Below, piece by piece: positions 5,960 through 6,048 of a stretch of 6,048 nt of DNA. How positions within the stretch are numbered: the first letter of the stretch is position 1; every line of letters starts with the position of its first letter. Under the pieces are notes generated by a model that saw only the letters and a list, made by a program, of their open reading frames with translations, searched no databases and was not told where the DNA came from. Location: positions 1 to 6,048 of the forward strand of contig JAHRVJ010000335.1 in NCBI GenBank assembly GCA_019090765.1. Direction: 5' to 3'. The position numbers and the translations under genes are program-made. The stretch comes from Ilumatobacteraceae bacterium (GTDB lineage: Bacteria; Actinomycetota; Acidimicrobiia; Acidimicrobiales; Ilumatobacteraceae).

Positions 5960-5971
5960 CGGCGCTGCTAC

Positions 5972-6048
5972 GGGCGCGTAGCTCAGTTGGTTAGAGCGCT
6001 ACCATGACACGGTAGAGGTCCCGGGTTCGAGTCCCGTCGTGCCCACCA
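5972..6048 (+). tRNA. tRNA-Val (anticodon GAC)
   Basis: All arms of a standard cloverleaf can be folded. The acceptor is GGGCGCG with CGTGCCC, including one G-U pair. The D arm is GCTC/GAGC, and the anticodon stem CTACC/GGTAG encloses the loop ATGACAC. Anticodon GAC reads the valine codons GUC and GUU. The variable region is AGGTC, and the T loop is TTCGAGT on the stem CCGGG/CCCGT. The outermost T-stem pair (49-65) is a C-U mismatch. The discriminator base is A, and CCA is encoded, ending exactly at the last base of the window. Total length is 77 nt. Confidence 0.96.

Overview
This 6,048-base window is moderately GC-rich bacterial DNA, very probably from an actinobacterium. The best pointers are a BldD-family regulator with its cyclic di-GMP motif, an hrcA-dnaJ-rsmE gene order of the kind known in Actinobacteria, and GTG/TTG starts with weak Shine-Dalgarno sites. 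A non-Streptomyces lineage such as Acidimicrobiia is plausible, but that is an inference from the look of the proteins.

Layout. (1) Bases 1-99, minus strand: the 5' end of a lipoprotein gene, with a signal peptide, a lipobox Cys and a Ser/Asp repeat linker, cut by the window edge. (2) Bases 100-262: a divergent regulatory gap. It holds a candidate lipoprotein promoter, a hairpin covering the lipoprotein Shine-Dalgarno site, and a strong ribosome binding site just ahead of an alternative hrcA start. (3) Bases 263-4892, plus strand: five closely packed genes, hrcA (heat-shock repressor), dnaJ (co-chaperone), rsmE (16S rRNA m3U1498 methyltransferase), a bldD-like regulator and hemW (radical-SAM heme chaperone family). 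The only sizeable internal gaps are 57 nt (hrcA-dnaJ) and 92 nt (rsmE-bldD). The second gap carries a candidate -10 box and an imperfect 24-bp dyad. (4) Bases 4906-5946, minus strand: a 2-oxoglutarate/Fe(II) dioxygenase of the isopenicillin-N-synthase-like family, convergent with hemW across 13 bp. (5) Bases 5972-6048, plus strand: a complete tRNA-Val(GAC) with encoded CCA.

How the parts work together. hrcA, dnaJ and rsmE form a protein- and ribosome-homeostasis group, and hemW is a common neighbour of such groups. The BldD-like gene places a likely c-di-GMP-responsive regulator inside the run, possibly with its own promoter. The dioxygenase and the tRNA gene diverge from a 25-bp gap in which one near-symmetric box (5953-5959) could be the -10 element for both directions; the dioxygenase mRNA would then be leaderless.

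I see no CRISPR array, insertion sequence, phage gene or obviously new multi-gene system. The most interesting items are the intact c-di-GMP signature in the BldD homologue, the dyad ahead of it, and the shared -10 box at 5953-5959.
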